64,000 bases of DNA from Sulfuritalea sp. Its GTDB lineage: Bacteria; Pseudomonadota; Gammaproteobacteria; Burkholderiales; Rhodocyclaceae. The notes beneath the pieces are model-generated. The model was not told the origin of the DNA. It did no database searches and saw only the letters and a list, made by a program, of their open reading frames with translations. Made by a program: the position numbers and the translations under genes. The DNA is taken from positions 1 to 64,000 of the forward strand of contig JADJQA010000013.1 of assembly GCA_016712985.1 (NCBI GenBank). Reading direction: 5' to 3'. Of this stretch, positions 27,877-40,902 are shown piece after piece (positions within the stretch are counted from its first letter, which is position 1; the number at the start of each line of letters is the position of its first letter).

Positions 27877-28899
27877 CTATGGCTCTTGATGGCTGGTGGC
27901 GTCAATGCATTCGCGGACCAGCTGCGGGCCGCGGTATACCAGCCCGCTGTAAATCTGCACCAGCGCGGCGCCGGCCTCGATCTTGGCGCGCGCGCGTTCG
28001 CCGCTGGCGATGCCGCCGGCGGCGATGATGGGCAGTTCGCCCGCCAGAGCCGTGGTCAGGCCGCGAATCACGGCGGTCGATTTCTCGAACAGGGGGCGCC
28101 GGAAAGCCCGCCGGCTTCGGCCGCAAGCGGCGATGTTTCGACGCCTTCGCGGCCCATCGTCGTGTTGGTTGCAATCACGGCATCCAGTCGGTGCCGCCTG
28201 AGAGCGTCAGCGATGTTGATGATCTGGTGCTGGTCAAGGTCCGGCGCGATCTTGAGCGCCAGTGGAACGTATTTGCCATGCTGATCCGCGAGCCTGGCCT
28301 GACGGGATTTCAGCGCGCCCAGCAGCGCGTCAAGTTCCGAGGCGCCCTGTAATTGGCGCAGGTTCCTCGTATTTGGCGAGGAAACGTTGACGGTGACATA
28401 ACTGGCCACGGCATAGGCTTTGTCGAGGCAGTGCAGGTAATCGTCAACGGCCCGTTCGATTGGAGTGCCGAAGTTCTTGCCGATGTTGATGCCGAGGATG
28501 CCCCGATAGCGTACCTGCCTCAGTCGCTCGCGCAGCGCATCGATTCCGGCGTTGTTGAAGCCCATGCGATTGATGATGGCCTGATGCTCCGGGAGCCGGA
28601 ACATGCGGGGTTTGGGATTGCCGGGTTGAGGGCGTGGCGTGACCGTTCCCACCTCCAGAAAACCCAAGCCAAGACTGCCCAGGCCGTCGATGGCCGTCCC
28701 GTTCTTGTCGAGGCCGGCTGCCAAGCCTACGCGGTTGGGGAACTTGAGGCCCATGACCTCGACCGGGGCGTCATTCGCGGGGGTAAAGTGCGTAACCCGC
28801 AGCAAACCGCCGATCGCGAGAAGGCTGAGCGTCAGTTCATGGGCGCGTTCAGCATCAAGTGCAAAAGAGGAACGGCCGAATCAGAACATACGGAACCAT
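27877..28899 (-). CDS. pyrD: Dihydroorotate dehydrogenase, quinone-dependent (frameshifted here)
   Basis: PyrD oxidises dihydroorotate with quinone in pyrimidine synthesis, at the inner membrane. Visible: NRVGLAAGLDKNGTAID, FLEVGTVTPRPQPGNPKPRMFRL, NRMGFNNAGID, YVTVNVSSPNTRNLRQLQ (catalytic Ser loop), ALKIAPDLD, ATNTTM and IIAAGGIASGERARAKIEAGAALVQIYSGLVYRGP. Two indels break the frame: one base too many in the A run 28863-28866 and one too few in the G run 28092-28096. Repaired, the protein starts MVPYVLIRPFLFALDAERAHE at ATG 28899 and has about 340 residues, as in class 2 enzymes. Confidence 0.93.
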
Positions 28900-28952
28900 G
28901 GCGAGGCATTCTACGATGCCGGCGACAGGAATATCCTGGTTTCGGCACGACG

Positions 28953-29124
28953 CGGGGGGGGGGGGGGAGGGGCCCGCGGGGGGGGGCCGCCCCGCCGGGG
29001 GGGGCGGGCAAGGCCCCCCCGGGGGGGCCGGGGGGCCGGGGGGGGGCGGGCGTTTGCGCGGGGCGCCGGGGGGGGGGGGGGGGGGGGGGGGGGGGTCCCC
29101 CCCGAAAGGGGGGGGCGGCGCCCC
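28953..29124. other. 172-bp G/C homopolymer tract, probable assembly filler
   Basis: Runs of G dominate, including 28 G in a row at 29068-29095, with scattered C runs. No coding or structured signal is readable. It lies at the edge of the rRNA operon, where assemblies often break, and directly precedes the rrn promoter. The true sequence and even the adjacency of pyrD and the rRNA operon are uncertain. Confidence 0.7.
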
Positions 29125-29157
29125 GTCTGCGCTTGGAAAGAAAAACGACGAAGGGGG

Positions 29158-29186
29158 TTTACACGATGGAATTGTCCCTCTATAAT
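29158..29186 (+). promoter_or_regulatory. rRNA operon promoter
   Basis: TTTACA (29158-29163), a 17-bp spacer and TATAAT (29181-29186) form a near-consensus sigma-70 promoter. The A-rich stretch GGAAAGAAAAACGACGA upstream (about 29135-29151) could serve as an UP element. It is about 310 bp before the 16S start. Confidence 0.85.
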
Positions 29187-29497
29187 TTCCCTTCTCTGCT
29201 GATTGCGGAGCCGCGGAACGAGGCGGAAGTTCTTTAAAAACCAAACAGCCGATAGGTGTAGGTGCTTGCTGGGCTGGTGGTGGTGGTAGGTAATCGTGCC
29301 GAAATCGAAGGCACGGTCGCTGATCCGGGTTTAAAAAGTCGGGTTAAGTTCTAGGCGAAGTGCGGAAGCGCTAAGTAAGGAATCTGCTGCTGCTGGATGC
29401 TAAGAGTATGCAACAAGCACTTACACGAAAAGTAAGAAGGTCAAATGAAAATTTGACCTCTGATATTCGTTTGAGTGAGCAACAAAACAGACAGATT
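29187..29497 (+). other. 16S rRNA leader with boxA, processing arm and GAAA hairpin
   Basis: A boxA-like TTCTTTAAAAA at 29230-29240 should recruit the Nus antitermination factors. AAACAGCCGATAGGTGTAGGTGCT (29243-29266) is nearly complementary to 31056-31080 after the 16S gene, so the two form the RNase III processing stem around pre-16S. At 29438-29459 AGGTCAAAT and ATTTGACCT form a perfect 9-bp stem closed by a GAAA tetraloop. Confidence 0.75.
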
Positions 29498-31039
<1,542 letters not shown>

Positions 31040-31093
31040 GAGCAAAGGCACGGTGAGCACCTACAACCTATCGGTTGTTTAGAACCCAACAGC

Positions 31094-31170
31094 GGGTCTG
31101 TAGCTCAGCTGGTTAGAGCACCGTCTTGATAAGGCGGGGGTCGATGGTTCGAACCCATCCAGACCCACCA
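31094..31170 (+). tRNA. tRNA-Ile (GAT)
   Basis: The acceptor GGGTCTG pairs with CAGACCC, then A and an encoded CCA. The D arm TAGCTCAG and the T loop GGTTCGAACCC are normal. The anticodon loop CTTGATAA gives anticodon GAT at 31128-31130. This is the usual first tRNA of the 16S-23S spacer. Confidence 0.97.
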
Positions 31171-31182
31171 TTGGTCTGTGAT

Positions 31183-31411
31183 AACCGGCGCATGACGGCG
31201 TTGTCGCCTTGCTTGCATACGAAAAGGTATGCGGCGCACTGCTCCGCCTTGTCCTGCTTGGTTCTCGCAGACCAATGTGGCCGCTAAGGGGCGATGAAGC
31301 GGACCTGGACCAGAGTCGATGGGCTTTGAGAGGCAAGCAGCGCAAGGCGCGAGACCGCGCCGCATAGCGAAAGCTATGCAAGCGGTGGAGCAACGCCGCG
31401 ATGCGCCGCTT
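31183..31411. repeat. Pair of inverted 84-bp repeats in the rRNA spacer
   Basis: The segment 31183-31266 and the reverse complement of 31328-31411 are clearly alike. Shared pieces include CGGCGCAT, CGGCGTTG, GCTTGCATA, TATGCGGCGC, GCCTTG and CTGCTTG. Each unit carries an inner hairpin: GCATAC/GTATGC at 31214-31231 and GCATAGC-GAAA-GCTATGC at 31362-31379. ATTGGTCTG (31170-31178) and CAGACCAAT (31268-31276) additionally bracket the first unit. Together they can fold into one long stem between tRNA-Ile and tRNA-Ala. They resemble REP-like dispersed palindromes, but I cannot name a family. Confidence 0.75.
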
Positions 31412-31427
31412 ATCGAAGGCCAGCGAA

Positions 31428-31503
31428 GGGGGATTAGCTCAGCTGGGAGAGCACCTGCTTTGCAAGCAGGGGGTCGTCGGTTCGATCCCGTCATCCTCCA
31501 CCA
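31428..31503 (+). tRNA. tRNA-Ala (TGC)
   Basis: The acceptor GGGGGAT pairs with ATCCTCC (one G-U), then A and an encoded CCA. The anticodon stem CCTGC/GCAGG closes loop TTTGCAA, anticodon TGC at 31461-31463. The T arm GGTTCGATCCC is normal. It is the second spacer tRNA, 257 bp after tRNA-Ile because of the repeat pair. Confidence 0.97.
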
Positions 31504-31788
31504 AAAACCTAGTGGCGAGCAGGCAAACCGGGGAAGTGAGGCGTAATGAGTGATGAGCAGGGCGGCGTCCCGGTCTCATCAGTCATTACTCATTACGAGT
31601 AAGAGGCTGTTGATCTTTAAAAATTCGGAAGAAGTAAGGTTGTGCCACCCTGGAAGGGGTGGCACATGGGTTGTGATTGTATCTTCACGTTCCCCGTCCT
31701 TTGAACCGGCGCGGGGAAGTGAAACAGGTATTTCTTTGGTTGCTCCTGTAAAGGAGAGCGCACGGGAAACCGAAGCTCAATGTTATAG
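31504..31788 (+). other. 16S-23S spacer distal part: boxA, hairpins and 23S processing arm
   Basis: CGTAATGAGT (31542-31551) pairs with ACTCATTACG (31588-31597). A second boxA-like element GATCTTTAAAAATT follows at about 31612-31625. TGTGCCACCC/GGGTGGCACA forms a perfect 10-bp stem at 31641-31666. TGTTATAGGGTCAAGC (31781-31796) is exactly complementary to 34663-34678, giving the 23S processing stem. Confidence 0.75.
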
Positions 31789-34672
<2,884 letters not shown>

Positions 34673-34809
34673 ATAACAGTGAACTTCAGGTCCCAACTCC
34701 CTTTATAGCGAAACAACCAGAGAACACAGTCACACCCCAACCCTTACTTCGACCGAATCATGTGCGACGACTAAAGGCCTCACCGCGCCATCCCGGAGCA
34801 CCCCCTTTC

Positions 34810-34927
34810 AGTCTGGTGTCCATAGCGTCTTGGTACCACCCCTTCCCTTCCCGAACAGGACCGTGAAACGAGACCGCGCCGATGATATTGCACTTCACCG
34901 TGTGCGAAAGTAGGTCAACGCCAGACT
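34810..34927 (+). rRNA. rrf: 5S ribosomal RNA
   Basis: AGTCTGG (34810-34816) and CCAGACT (34921-34927) form the terminal stem. The interior has CCATAGCG, the CCCGAACAGGACCGTGAAACG loop and GCGCCGATGATA, all 5S hallmarks. The 118-nt length is normal. It lies 137 bp after 23S, with no tRNA in the gap or after it. Confidence 0.93.
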
Positions 34928-34935
34928 TCCCCATC

Positions 34936-34965
34936 AACCCCCTCCGGTCTCCGGTCGGGGGTTTT
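34936..34965 (+). terminator. rRNA operon terminator
   Basis: AACCCCC (34936-34942) pairs with GGGGGTT (34957-34963) around CCGGTCTCCGG, followed by TT. It lies 9 bp after 5S, as expected for the intrinsic terminator of the operon. Confidence 0.85.
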
Positions 34966-35059
34966 GCTGGTGTGCGGCAAGCAAGGGAGGCCCGGCTTGC
35001 GGCCGCGGCGAACCAGGTCCGAGCAACGCCTTGCAGCAACCCGCTGCTAAAATGCGCCC

Positions 35060-36028
35060 ATGAAAACAAGCTTCCTGGAATTCGAACAGCCGATAGCGGA
35101 ACTTGAAGCGAAGGTGGAGCAGTTGCGCTTCGTGCAGGACGATTCCGCCGTCGATATTTCGGAGGAGATCTCCCGGCTCGACGCCAAGAGCCAGAGCCTG
35201 ACCAAGGACATCTACGCCAAACTCACTCCTTGGCAATGTGCCCTGGTAGCCCGGCATCCGCAGCGCCCCTACACGCTGGATTACCTTGGCCTGGTGTTTA
35301 CCGACTTCGAGGAACTCCATGGCGACCGCAATTACGCCGATGATCATGCCATCGTTGGCGGCTTGGCGCGGTTCAACGGTCAGTCGTGCATGGTGATCGG
35401 TCATCAGAAGGGGCGTGACACGAAGGAAAAGATCCATCGCAATTTCGGCATGCCTCGCCCTGAGGGTTATCGCAAGGCCTTGCGTCTGATGCGGCTGGCT
35501 GAAAAGTTCGGCCTCCCGATTTTTACCTTTGTGGACACGCCGGGCGCATATCCCGGCATCGATGCAGAAGAACGCGGCCAGTCGGAAGCGATCGGACGCA
35601 ATCTGGCTGTCATGACGGAATTGAAGGTACCGTTGATCGCCACGGTAATTGGCGAAGGAGGATCCGGCGGCGCACTGGCGATTGCCGTTGCGGACTCGGT
35701 CGCGATGCTCCAGTATTCGACGTATTCCGTAATATCGCCCGAGGGTTGCGCATCGATTCTGTGGAAAAGCGCCGAGCGCGCCGGTGATGCCGCCGAGACC
35801 ATGGCCATTACGGCGCCCCGACTCAAGTCGCTCGGCTTGATCGACCGCATCATCAACGAGCCGGTCGGCGGCGCTCATCGCGATCATCGCGCGATGGCGC
35901 AGAGCGTCAAGAAGGCGCTGCAGGAAGCGCTCAAGCACCTTGCCGGCTTGTCGTCGAATGAGCTAGTCGAGCGGCGCTTCGAACGCCTGATGAGCTATGG
36001 CCGCTACAGGGAACAAGCCATTCACTGA
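35060..36028 (+). CDS. accA: Acetyl-CoA carboxylase carboxyltransferase subunit alpha
   Basis: AccA with AccD transfers the carboxyl from biotin to acetyl-CoA, giving malonyl-CoA for fatty-acid synthesis. It has the N-terminal FLEFEQPIAELEAKVEQLR helix and the crotonase-fold marks FGMPRPEGYRKALRLM, FVDTPGAYPGIDAEERGQSEAI, IGEGGSGGALAIAVAD and SVISPEGCASILWK. It is 322 residues, intact. The 3' end overlaps tilS by 32 bp, a coupling common in betaproteobacteria. Confidence 0.97.
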   Translation: MKTSFLEFEQPIAELEAKVEQLRFVQDDSAVDISEEISRLDAKSQSLTKDIYAKLTPWQCALVARHPQRPYTLDYLGLVFTDFEELHGDRNYADDHAIVGGLARFNGQSCMVIGHQKGRDTKEKIHRNFGMPRPEGYRKALRLMRLAEKFGLPIFTFVDTPGAYPGIDAEERGQSEAIGRNLAVMTELKVPLIATVIGEGGSGGALAIAVADSVAMLQYSTYSVISPEGCASILWKSAERAGDAAETMAITAPRLKSLGLIDRIINEPVGGAHRDHRAMAQSVKKALQEALKHLAGLSSNELVERRFERLMSYGRYREQAIH

Positions 36029-36965
36029 ACCGGTCTTGCAGGCTGTTGCCGCCTGCCTGGCCCGCTACGCCAGGCCTGGGCAGTCTGTCGTGGTTGGCTT
36101 CTCTGGCGGACTCGATTCCACGGTCTTGCTCGACGCCGCAAGCTGCGTGGCGAAAGACCTGGGCTCGGACCTTTCGGCGCTCCATGTTCATCATGGCTTG
36201 AGTGCCAACGCCGACGCCTGGGCCGTCTCCTGCAGGCAGGTTTGCGAGGCGATGAAGATTCCGCTGACCACGCTGCGCGTCGATGTTGCCCTGAGAACAG
36301 GTGAAGGCCTCGAAGCCGCAGCCCGAGCCGTGCGCCACAAGGCGCTGGCCGACCATCCCGCCGACTGGATACTTCTTGCACACCACGCCGACGATCAGGC
36401 GGAAACCGTTTTGCATAACCTGTTGCGCGGCGCGGGCGTGCGCGGTGCTGCCGCGATGCCGGAATCCCGCGGTCGGGTATTGCGTCCCTTGCTGGGTCTT
36501 GCACGCGATGCCCTGCTCACCCATGCGCAGTCTCGCCGACTGGCCTGGATCGAGGACGAGAGCAATGCCGACAGTCGCTACACGCGAAATTTCCTGCGCA
36601 ACGAGATTCTGCCGCGCATCACGTCCCGCTTCCCCAGGGCCGGCGAGCAGCTCGCGGCCGCCGCAGGCCGTTTCAGCGAGGCGGACCTATTGCTTGACGA
36701 TCTCGCCGCGTTGGATCTGCGCGACAGCCCGCCTCGATTTCCGCTGCCGCTGAAGCTGTTTCGCGAGCTGCCCGATACCCGGGCCAGAAACCTGCTGCGT
36801 GCCATGCTGACCTGGCATCACGTTCAAGCGCCGGACGAGAGTCGCCTCAAGGAGTTCGTCCGCCAGTTGCGGACCGCGGGCAGCGATCGGCATCCGCGAA
36901 TCGATCTTGCGCGGTATTCCCTGTGGTGCGAGTCAGGCAGGCTTCATTTCAGGAACACCGCTTAG
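35997..36965 (+). CDS. tilS: tRNA(Ile)-lysidine synthase
   Basis: TilS converts C34 of the CAU-anticodon tRNA-Ile to lysidine so that it reads AUA. The PP-loop VGFSGGLDSTVLL lies at residues 33-45; HVHHGLSANADAW, LAHHADDQAETVLHNLLRGAG and WIEDESNADSRYTRNFLRNEILP are the other family blocks. At 322 residues it lacks the C-terminal domain of the E. coli enzyme (about 430 residues); such short forms exist in other bacteria. The frame is open to a normal TAG, so truncation by error is not indicated. Confidence 0.93.
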   Translation: MAATGNKPFTEPVLQAVAACLARYARPGQSVVVGFSGGLDSTVLLDAASCVAKDLGSDLSALHVHHGLSANADAWAVSCRQVCEAMKIPLTTLRVDVALRTGEGLEAAARAVRHKALADHPADWILLAHHADDQAETVLHNLLRGAGVRGAAAMPESRGRVLRPLLGLARDALLTHAQSRRLAWIEDESNADSRYTRNFLRNEILPRITSRFPRAGEQLAAAAGRFSEADLLLDDLAALDLRDSPPRFPLPLKLFRELPDTRARNLLRAMLTWHHVQAPDESRLKEFVRQLRTAGSDRHPRIDLARYSLWCESGRLHFRNTA

Positions 36966-37164
36966 CTTTGTGGCCGGTCTCCAGGCAGGTTGTGGATTTG
37001 GGCAGCCCAACCGCAGTATGCATCTTCATTGTTCAGAGGAAAAGGCAGGCAGTCGGCTATGCTGATTCACCCTCGTCGATTCCGGCGAGCACGCGCAAAA
37101 AGCGTGACAACAAATCGTGTGCAGTGGTAGCCTTGCGTTCCTAATTCAACCTAGGAGGACAAAA

Positions 37165-38169
37165 ATGAAGCTTGGTACAGTATTTATTGCTCTGGCTGCT
37201 GCGACGTTCTCGGTGACTGCACTCGCCCAGGCGCCGATCGTGATCAAGTTCAGCCACGTGGTTGCGGCCGACACGCCCAAGGGCAAGGCCTCGGAGTTTT
37301 TCGCCAAGAAGGCCGCGGAACTGACCAAGGGCAAGGCCAAGGTCGAGGTCTACGCCAACAGCGCCCTGTACAAGGACAAGGAAGAAATGGAAGCACTGCA
37401 ACTCGGCGCGGTACAGATGCTAGCGCCGTCCTTGGCTAAATTCGGCCCGCTTGGCGTCAAGGAATTCGAGGCCTTCGATTTCCCCTACATCTTTGACGAC
37501 ACGGCCGACCTGCACAAGGTTACGCAGGGCCCGATCGGCGCCGCGCTACTGGCCAAGCTGGAACCCAAGGGCATCAAGGGCCTGGCCTTCTGGGACAACG
37601 GATTCAAATCCTTCTCGGCCAATACACCGATCAAAGCTCCCGCTGATCTCAAGGGAAAGAAGCTGCGCATTCAGTCATCGAAGGTGCTCGAAGAGCAGAT
37701 TCGTTCGATCGGTGGCCTGCCGCAGGTGATGGCCTTCTCCGAGGTCTATCAGGCTTTGCAGACCGGCGTGGTCGATGGCACCGAGAATCCGATCTCCAAC
37801 CTCTACACGCAGAAGATGCACGAGGTGCAGAAGCATTTGACGCTGACCAATCATGGTTATCTCGGCTACGCCGTGATCGTCAACAAGAAGTTCTGGGATG
37901 GCTTGCCGGCCGATGTTCGCGGCTCCTTGGAGCAGGCCATGAAGGAGGCAACCGTTTACGCCAACAAGATTGCCCAGGAAGAAAACGACAGCGCGCTTGA
38001 AGGCGTCAAGAAGAGCGGCAAGACAACGGTCTATGTGCCGACCAAGGAAGAGAGACTGGCCTTCAAGAAGGCCATGGCCGCGGTACACGTCAAGATGGCC
38101 GATCGCGTCGGCAAGGATCTGCTGCAGTCCATTTATAAAGAGACCGGTTTCGATCCGACCGCGCTGTAA
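37165..38169 (+). CDS. dctP: TRAP transporter substrate-binding protein DctP
   Basis: This is the periplasmic receptor of a TRAP transporter, probably for C4-dicarboxylates. ATG 37165 follows AGGAGGA and starts a signal peptide (MKLGTVFIALAAATFSVTALAQA). The mature part shows IKFSHVVAADTPKGKASEFFAKK, ELQLGAVQM-like segments, GLAFWDNGFKSFSANTPI and the carboxylate-binding Arg region KKLRIQSSKVLEEQIRSIGGLPQVM..FSEVYQALQTGVVDGTENPISNLY. It is 334 residues, intact. dctQ and dctM follow. Confidence 0.95.
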   Translation: MKLGTVFIALAAATFSVTALAQAPIVIKFSHVVAADTPKGKASEFFAKKAAELTKGKAKVEVYANSALYKDKEEMEALQLGAVQMLAPSLAKFGPLGVKEFEAFDFPYIFDDTADLHKVTQGPIGAALLAKLEPKGIKGLAFWDNGFKSFSANTPIKAPADLKGKKLRIQSSKVLEEQIRSIGGLPQVMAFSEVYQALQTGVVDGTENPISNLYTQKMHEVQKHLTLTNHGYLGYAVIVNKKFWDGLPADVRGSLEQAMKEATVYANKIAQEENDSALEGVKKSGKTTVYVPTKEERLAFKKAMAAVHVKMADRVGKDLLQSIYKETGFDPTAL

Positions 38170-38273
38170 GGGTTTTTCCCTCCCAATAAGCCCGCCGGCG
38201 CGAGATCGCGTCGGCGGCCGCCTTTACGCAGCATTCGGCCCAGTCATGCCGACAACCTGGGGGAGTTCCGTTG

Positions 38274-39017
38274 ATGAGATTTCTTGATCACCTTGAGGAA
38301 TGGCTGATTACTTTCCTCATGGCTGCCGCGACGTTGATCATCTTCGTCGCCGTCGTCCATCGCTACGCCGCCAGTGCGAGCATTCCCGGTCTGCAGGACT
38401 GGCTGCTAACGATCAATATGAGCTGGGCACAGGAACTCACCATCATCATGTTCGTCTGGATGGCCAAGTTTGGCGCGGCCTATGGCGTGCGCACCGGCAT
38501 TCACGTCGGGGTCGATGTACTGATCAACCGACTCGACGACAAGATGCGCAGGAAGTTCATCATCTTCGGCCTGCTTGCCGGAGCGACCTTCACCGGAATC
38601 GTCGGGACGCTCGGAGCGTTTTTTGTCTGGGAGAACGGGGCGCACTACGCATTTCTCAGCCTGACCGGCAGTCCCTTCGGCGATGTTCCGGAAGGACCAA
38701 CGACACCTGATCTTGAATGGCCGACCTGGATGGTGTACTCGGCGATTCCGCTAGGCACCAGCCTGATGTGCTTCCGCTTCCTGCAGGTATTCGTCAGCTT
38801 CGTCAGGACCGGCGACTTGCCGCATCACGATCACGGGCATGTCGATGGTCTCGAAGAGGTGGAGCCGCTTCCGGTTGAAGTGGATGTGTACTCGATGGAC
38901 GACAACCTGCACATGCACGATCTGACACACACCATGATTGGCGACAACCGTCGCAAGCGGGTCACTCCGGTCGATCCGGACCGCCGCAGGAAAGGCCTTG
39001 GAGGCGAGCCGAAATGA
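38274..39017 (+). CDS. dctQ: TRAP transporter small permease DctQ with His-rich C-terminal tail
   Basis: The small membrane subunit has four helices; the conserved WAQELTIIMFVWMAKFGAAYGVRTGIHVGVDVL block is clear. It is 247 residues, longer than the usual 160-200, because of a roughly 65-residue polar tail carrying HHDHGH and HMHDLTH and ending in a basic stretch (DPDRRRKGLGGEPK). The tail should be cytoplasmic and may bind metal. ATG 38274 is used; its stop overlaps dctM by 4 bp. Confidence 0.9.
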   Translation: MRFLDHLEEWLITFLMAAATLIIFVAVVHRYAASASIPGLQDWLLTINMSWAQELTIIMFVWMAKFGAAYGVRTGIHVGVDVLINRLDDKMRRKFIIFGLLAGATFTGIVGTLGAFFVWENGAHYAFLSLTGSPFGDVPEGPTTPDLEWPTWMVYSAIPLGTSLMCFRFLQVFVSFVRTGDLPHHDHGHVDGLEEVEPLPVEVDVYSMDDNLHMHDLTHTMIGDNRRKRVTPVDPDRRRKGLGGEPK

Positions 39018-40297
39018 ACGCCGCAATCGTCTTTTCCCTTCTGCTGGTCCTGATGCTGACCGGGATGCCGATCTCGATTTCGCTCGGCCTGACCGTACTC
39101 AGCTTTCTGTTCCTCTTCACCCAGGTACCGCTGGAATCCGTTGCCCTGAAGCTGTTCACCGGCATCGAGAAGTTCGAGATCATGGCCATCCCGTTCTTCA
39201 TCCTTGCGGGCAACTTTCTGACGCATGGCGGGGTGGCGAAGCGCATGATCCGCTTCGCTTCGTCGATCGTCGGCCACTGGTATGGCGGCCTCGGACTGTC
39301 GGGCGTACTGGCCTGCGCTCTGTTTGCGGCGATTTCCGGTTCTTCACCGGCGACCGTGGTGGCGATCGGGTCGATCCTGCTGCCGGCGATGGTCAAGGCG
39401 GGCTTTCCCAGCAAGTTCGGGGCCGGCGTCATCACCACGTCGGGCGCGCTCGGCATCCTGATTCCACCCTCGATCGTGATGGTTATGTATTCGGTGGCGA
39501 CCAATACCTCGGTCGGCGCCCTGTTCATGGCTGGCGTTGTGCCGGGCATCGGGCTGGCGTTGGTCCTCGGCGGGGTGACCTATTACCGCGCAAGAAAGTT
39601 CAACTATCCGCGCCTGACCAAGTCCACTTGGGCCGAGCGCCTGAAGGCCTTTCGTGAATCGGCCTGGGGACTGCTGCTGATCGTGATCGTGATGGGCGGC
39701 ATCTACACCGGCATGTTTACGCCGACCGAAGCGGCGGCCATGAGCGCGGTCTATGCCTTCGTTGTTGCGGTATTTGTGTACAGGGATCTGGGCCTCAAGG
39801 ATGTGCCGCGCGTGCTGCTCAATTCGGCCAACATGTCGGCGATGCTGCTCTACATCATCACCAACGCCGTGCTTTTCTCGTTCATCATGACGAACGAGAA
39901 TATCCCGCAGGCGCTGGCGGACTGGATGCTGGGCCATGGTCTGGGCATGATCACGTTCCTGCTCGCCTGCAACGTCATCCTGCTGCTTGCCGGAAACTTC
40001 ATGGAGCCCTCGTCGATCGTGCTGATCTTCGCGCCCATTCTGTTTCCGGTAGCGGTCAAGCTGGGGATCGATCCGGTGCATTTTGGCATCATCATGGTGG
40101 TGAATATGGAAGTCGGCATGTGTCATCCGCCGGTCGGTCTCAACCTCTACGTTGCATCAGGGATCACCAAGATGGGGATTACCGAATTGACGGTCGCAGT
40201 CTGGCCATGGCTGCTCTCCATGCTCTGCTTCCTGATGGTGGTTACCTACTGGCCTGGCCTGTCGATCTGGTTCCCAAAGTACCTCGGCATGATGTGA
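39014..40297 (+). CDS. dctM: TRAP transporter large permease DctM
   Basis: The large subunit carries Na+-driven transport in the inner membrane. This 427-residue protein has about 12 hydrophobic segments with family blocks LKLFTGIEKFEIMAIPFFILAGNFL, AAISGSSPATVVAIGSILLPAM, TTSGALGILIPPSIVMVMY, GMFTPTEAAAMSAVYAF and MEVGMCHPPVGLNLYVASGI. It completes the dctPQM operon and ends before a strong terminator. Confidence 0.95.
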   Translation: MNAAIVFSLLLVLMLTGMPISISLGLTVLSFLFLFTQVPLESVALKLFTGIEKFEIMAIPFFILAGNFLTHGGVAKRMIRFASSIVGHWYGGLGLSGVLACALFAAISGSSPATVVAIGSILLPAMVKAGFPSKFGAGVITTSGALGILIPPSIVMVMYSVATNTSVGALFMAGVVPGIGLALVLGGVTYYRARKFNYPRLTKSTWAERLKAFRESAWGLLLIVIVMGGIYTGMFTPTEAAAMSAVYAFVVAVFVYRDLGLKDVPRVLLNSANMSAMLLYIITNAVLFSFIMTNENIPQALADWMLGHGLGMITFLLACNVILLLAGNFMEPSSIVLIFAPILFPVAVKLGIDPVHFGIIMVVNMEVGMCHPPVGLNLYVASGITKMGITELTVAVWPWLLSMLCFLMVVTYWPGLSIWFPKYLGMM

Positions 40298-40317
40298 CGC
40301 TGCCTTGAATCAACGAC

Positions 40318-40345
40318 AAAGGCCCGGCGATCCTGGGCCTTTGAC
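40318..40345 (+). terminator. Terminator of dctPQM
   Basis: AAAGGCCC (40318-40325) and GGGCCTTT (40335-40342) form a perfect 8-bp stem with a 9-base loop, 20 bp after the dctM stop. The T tract is short. Confidence 0.75.
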
Positions 40346-40459
40346 ATTTCTGGCACGGCAGTCTGGCAAGCCCGGTTCCGCTCAGGAAACTGAGCTAAAC
40401 TATCAAGTTAGCTTTTTGTCTGTTCAATCCTAGCAGTTCAACTTTTTCTGGAGAACCCA

Positions 40460-40885
40460 ATGGCTGTCGAACGTACTTTCTCGATCATCAAGCCCGACGC
40501 AGTGGCAAAGAACGTGATCGGCAAGATTTACTCCCGCTTTGAGACCAACGGTCTCAAGATCATTGCCGCGCGCATGGTTCATCTCTCGCGCCAGGAAGCC
40601 GAAGGATTCTACGCGGTGCACAAGGCGCGTCCCTTCTTCAAGGATCTCGTCGACTTCATGATCTCCGGGCCGGTAATGGTTCAGGTATTGGAAGGTGAAG
40701 GCGCCATTGCCAAGAATCGCGACCTGATGGGCGCCACCGACCCGAAGAAGGCCGAGGCAGGTACCATCCGAGCCGATTTTGCCGAAAGCATCGATGCCAA
40801 TGCCGTACATGGCTCGGATGCAGCGGAAACCGCGGCGGTGGAAATCGCCTATTTTTTCCCGGCCCTGAATATCTATTCGCGCTGA
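40460..40885 (+). CDS. ndk: Nucleoside diphosphate kinase
   Basis: Ndk moves gamma-phosphate between nucleoside di- and triphosphates through a phosphohistidine. The 141-residue protein opens AVERTFSIIKPDAVAKN and carries the catalytic His117 in NAVHGSDAAETAAVEIAYFF. TGGAGAA precedes ATG. It heads the long housekeeping cluster. A small stem (AGCTAA/TTAGCT, 40393-40412) followed by T5 lies 47 bp upstream and may be a leader structure or a weak terminator. Confidence 0.97.
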   Translation: MAVERTFSIIKPDAVAKNVIGKIYSRFETNGLKIIAARMVHLSRQEAEGFYAVHKARPFFKDLVDFMISGPVMVQVLEGEGAIAKNRDLMGATDPKKAEAGTIRADFAESIDANAVHGSDAAETAAVEIAYFFPALNIYSR

Positions 40886-40902
40886 TCCGGCGCTGCGCCC
40901 GC

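Noticed and set aside
28859..29244. Gly/Pro-rich open frames through the 28953-29124 tract
   Set aside because: Low-complexity translations of homopolymer runs; not proteins.
31183..31411. CRISPR-like repeat array in the rRNA spacer
   Set aside because: Only two copies, in inverted orientation and diverged, with no regular spacers; no CRISPR array or cas gene is seen anywhere in the window.
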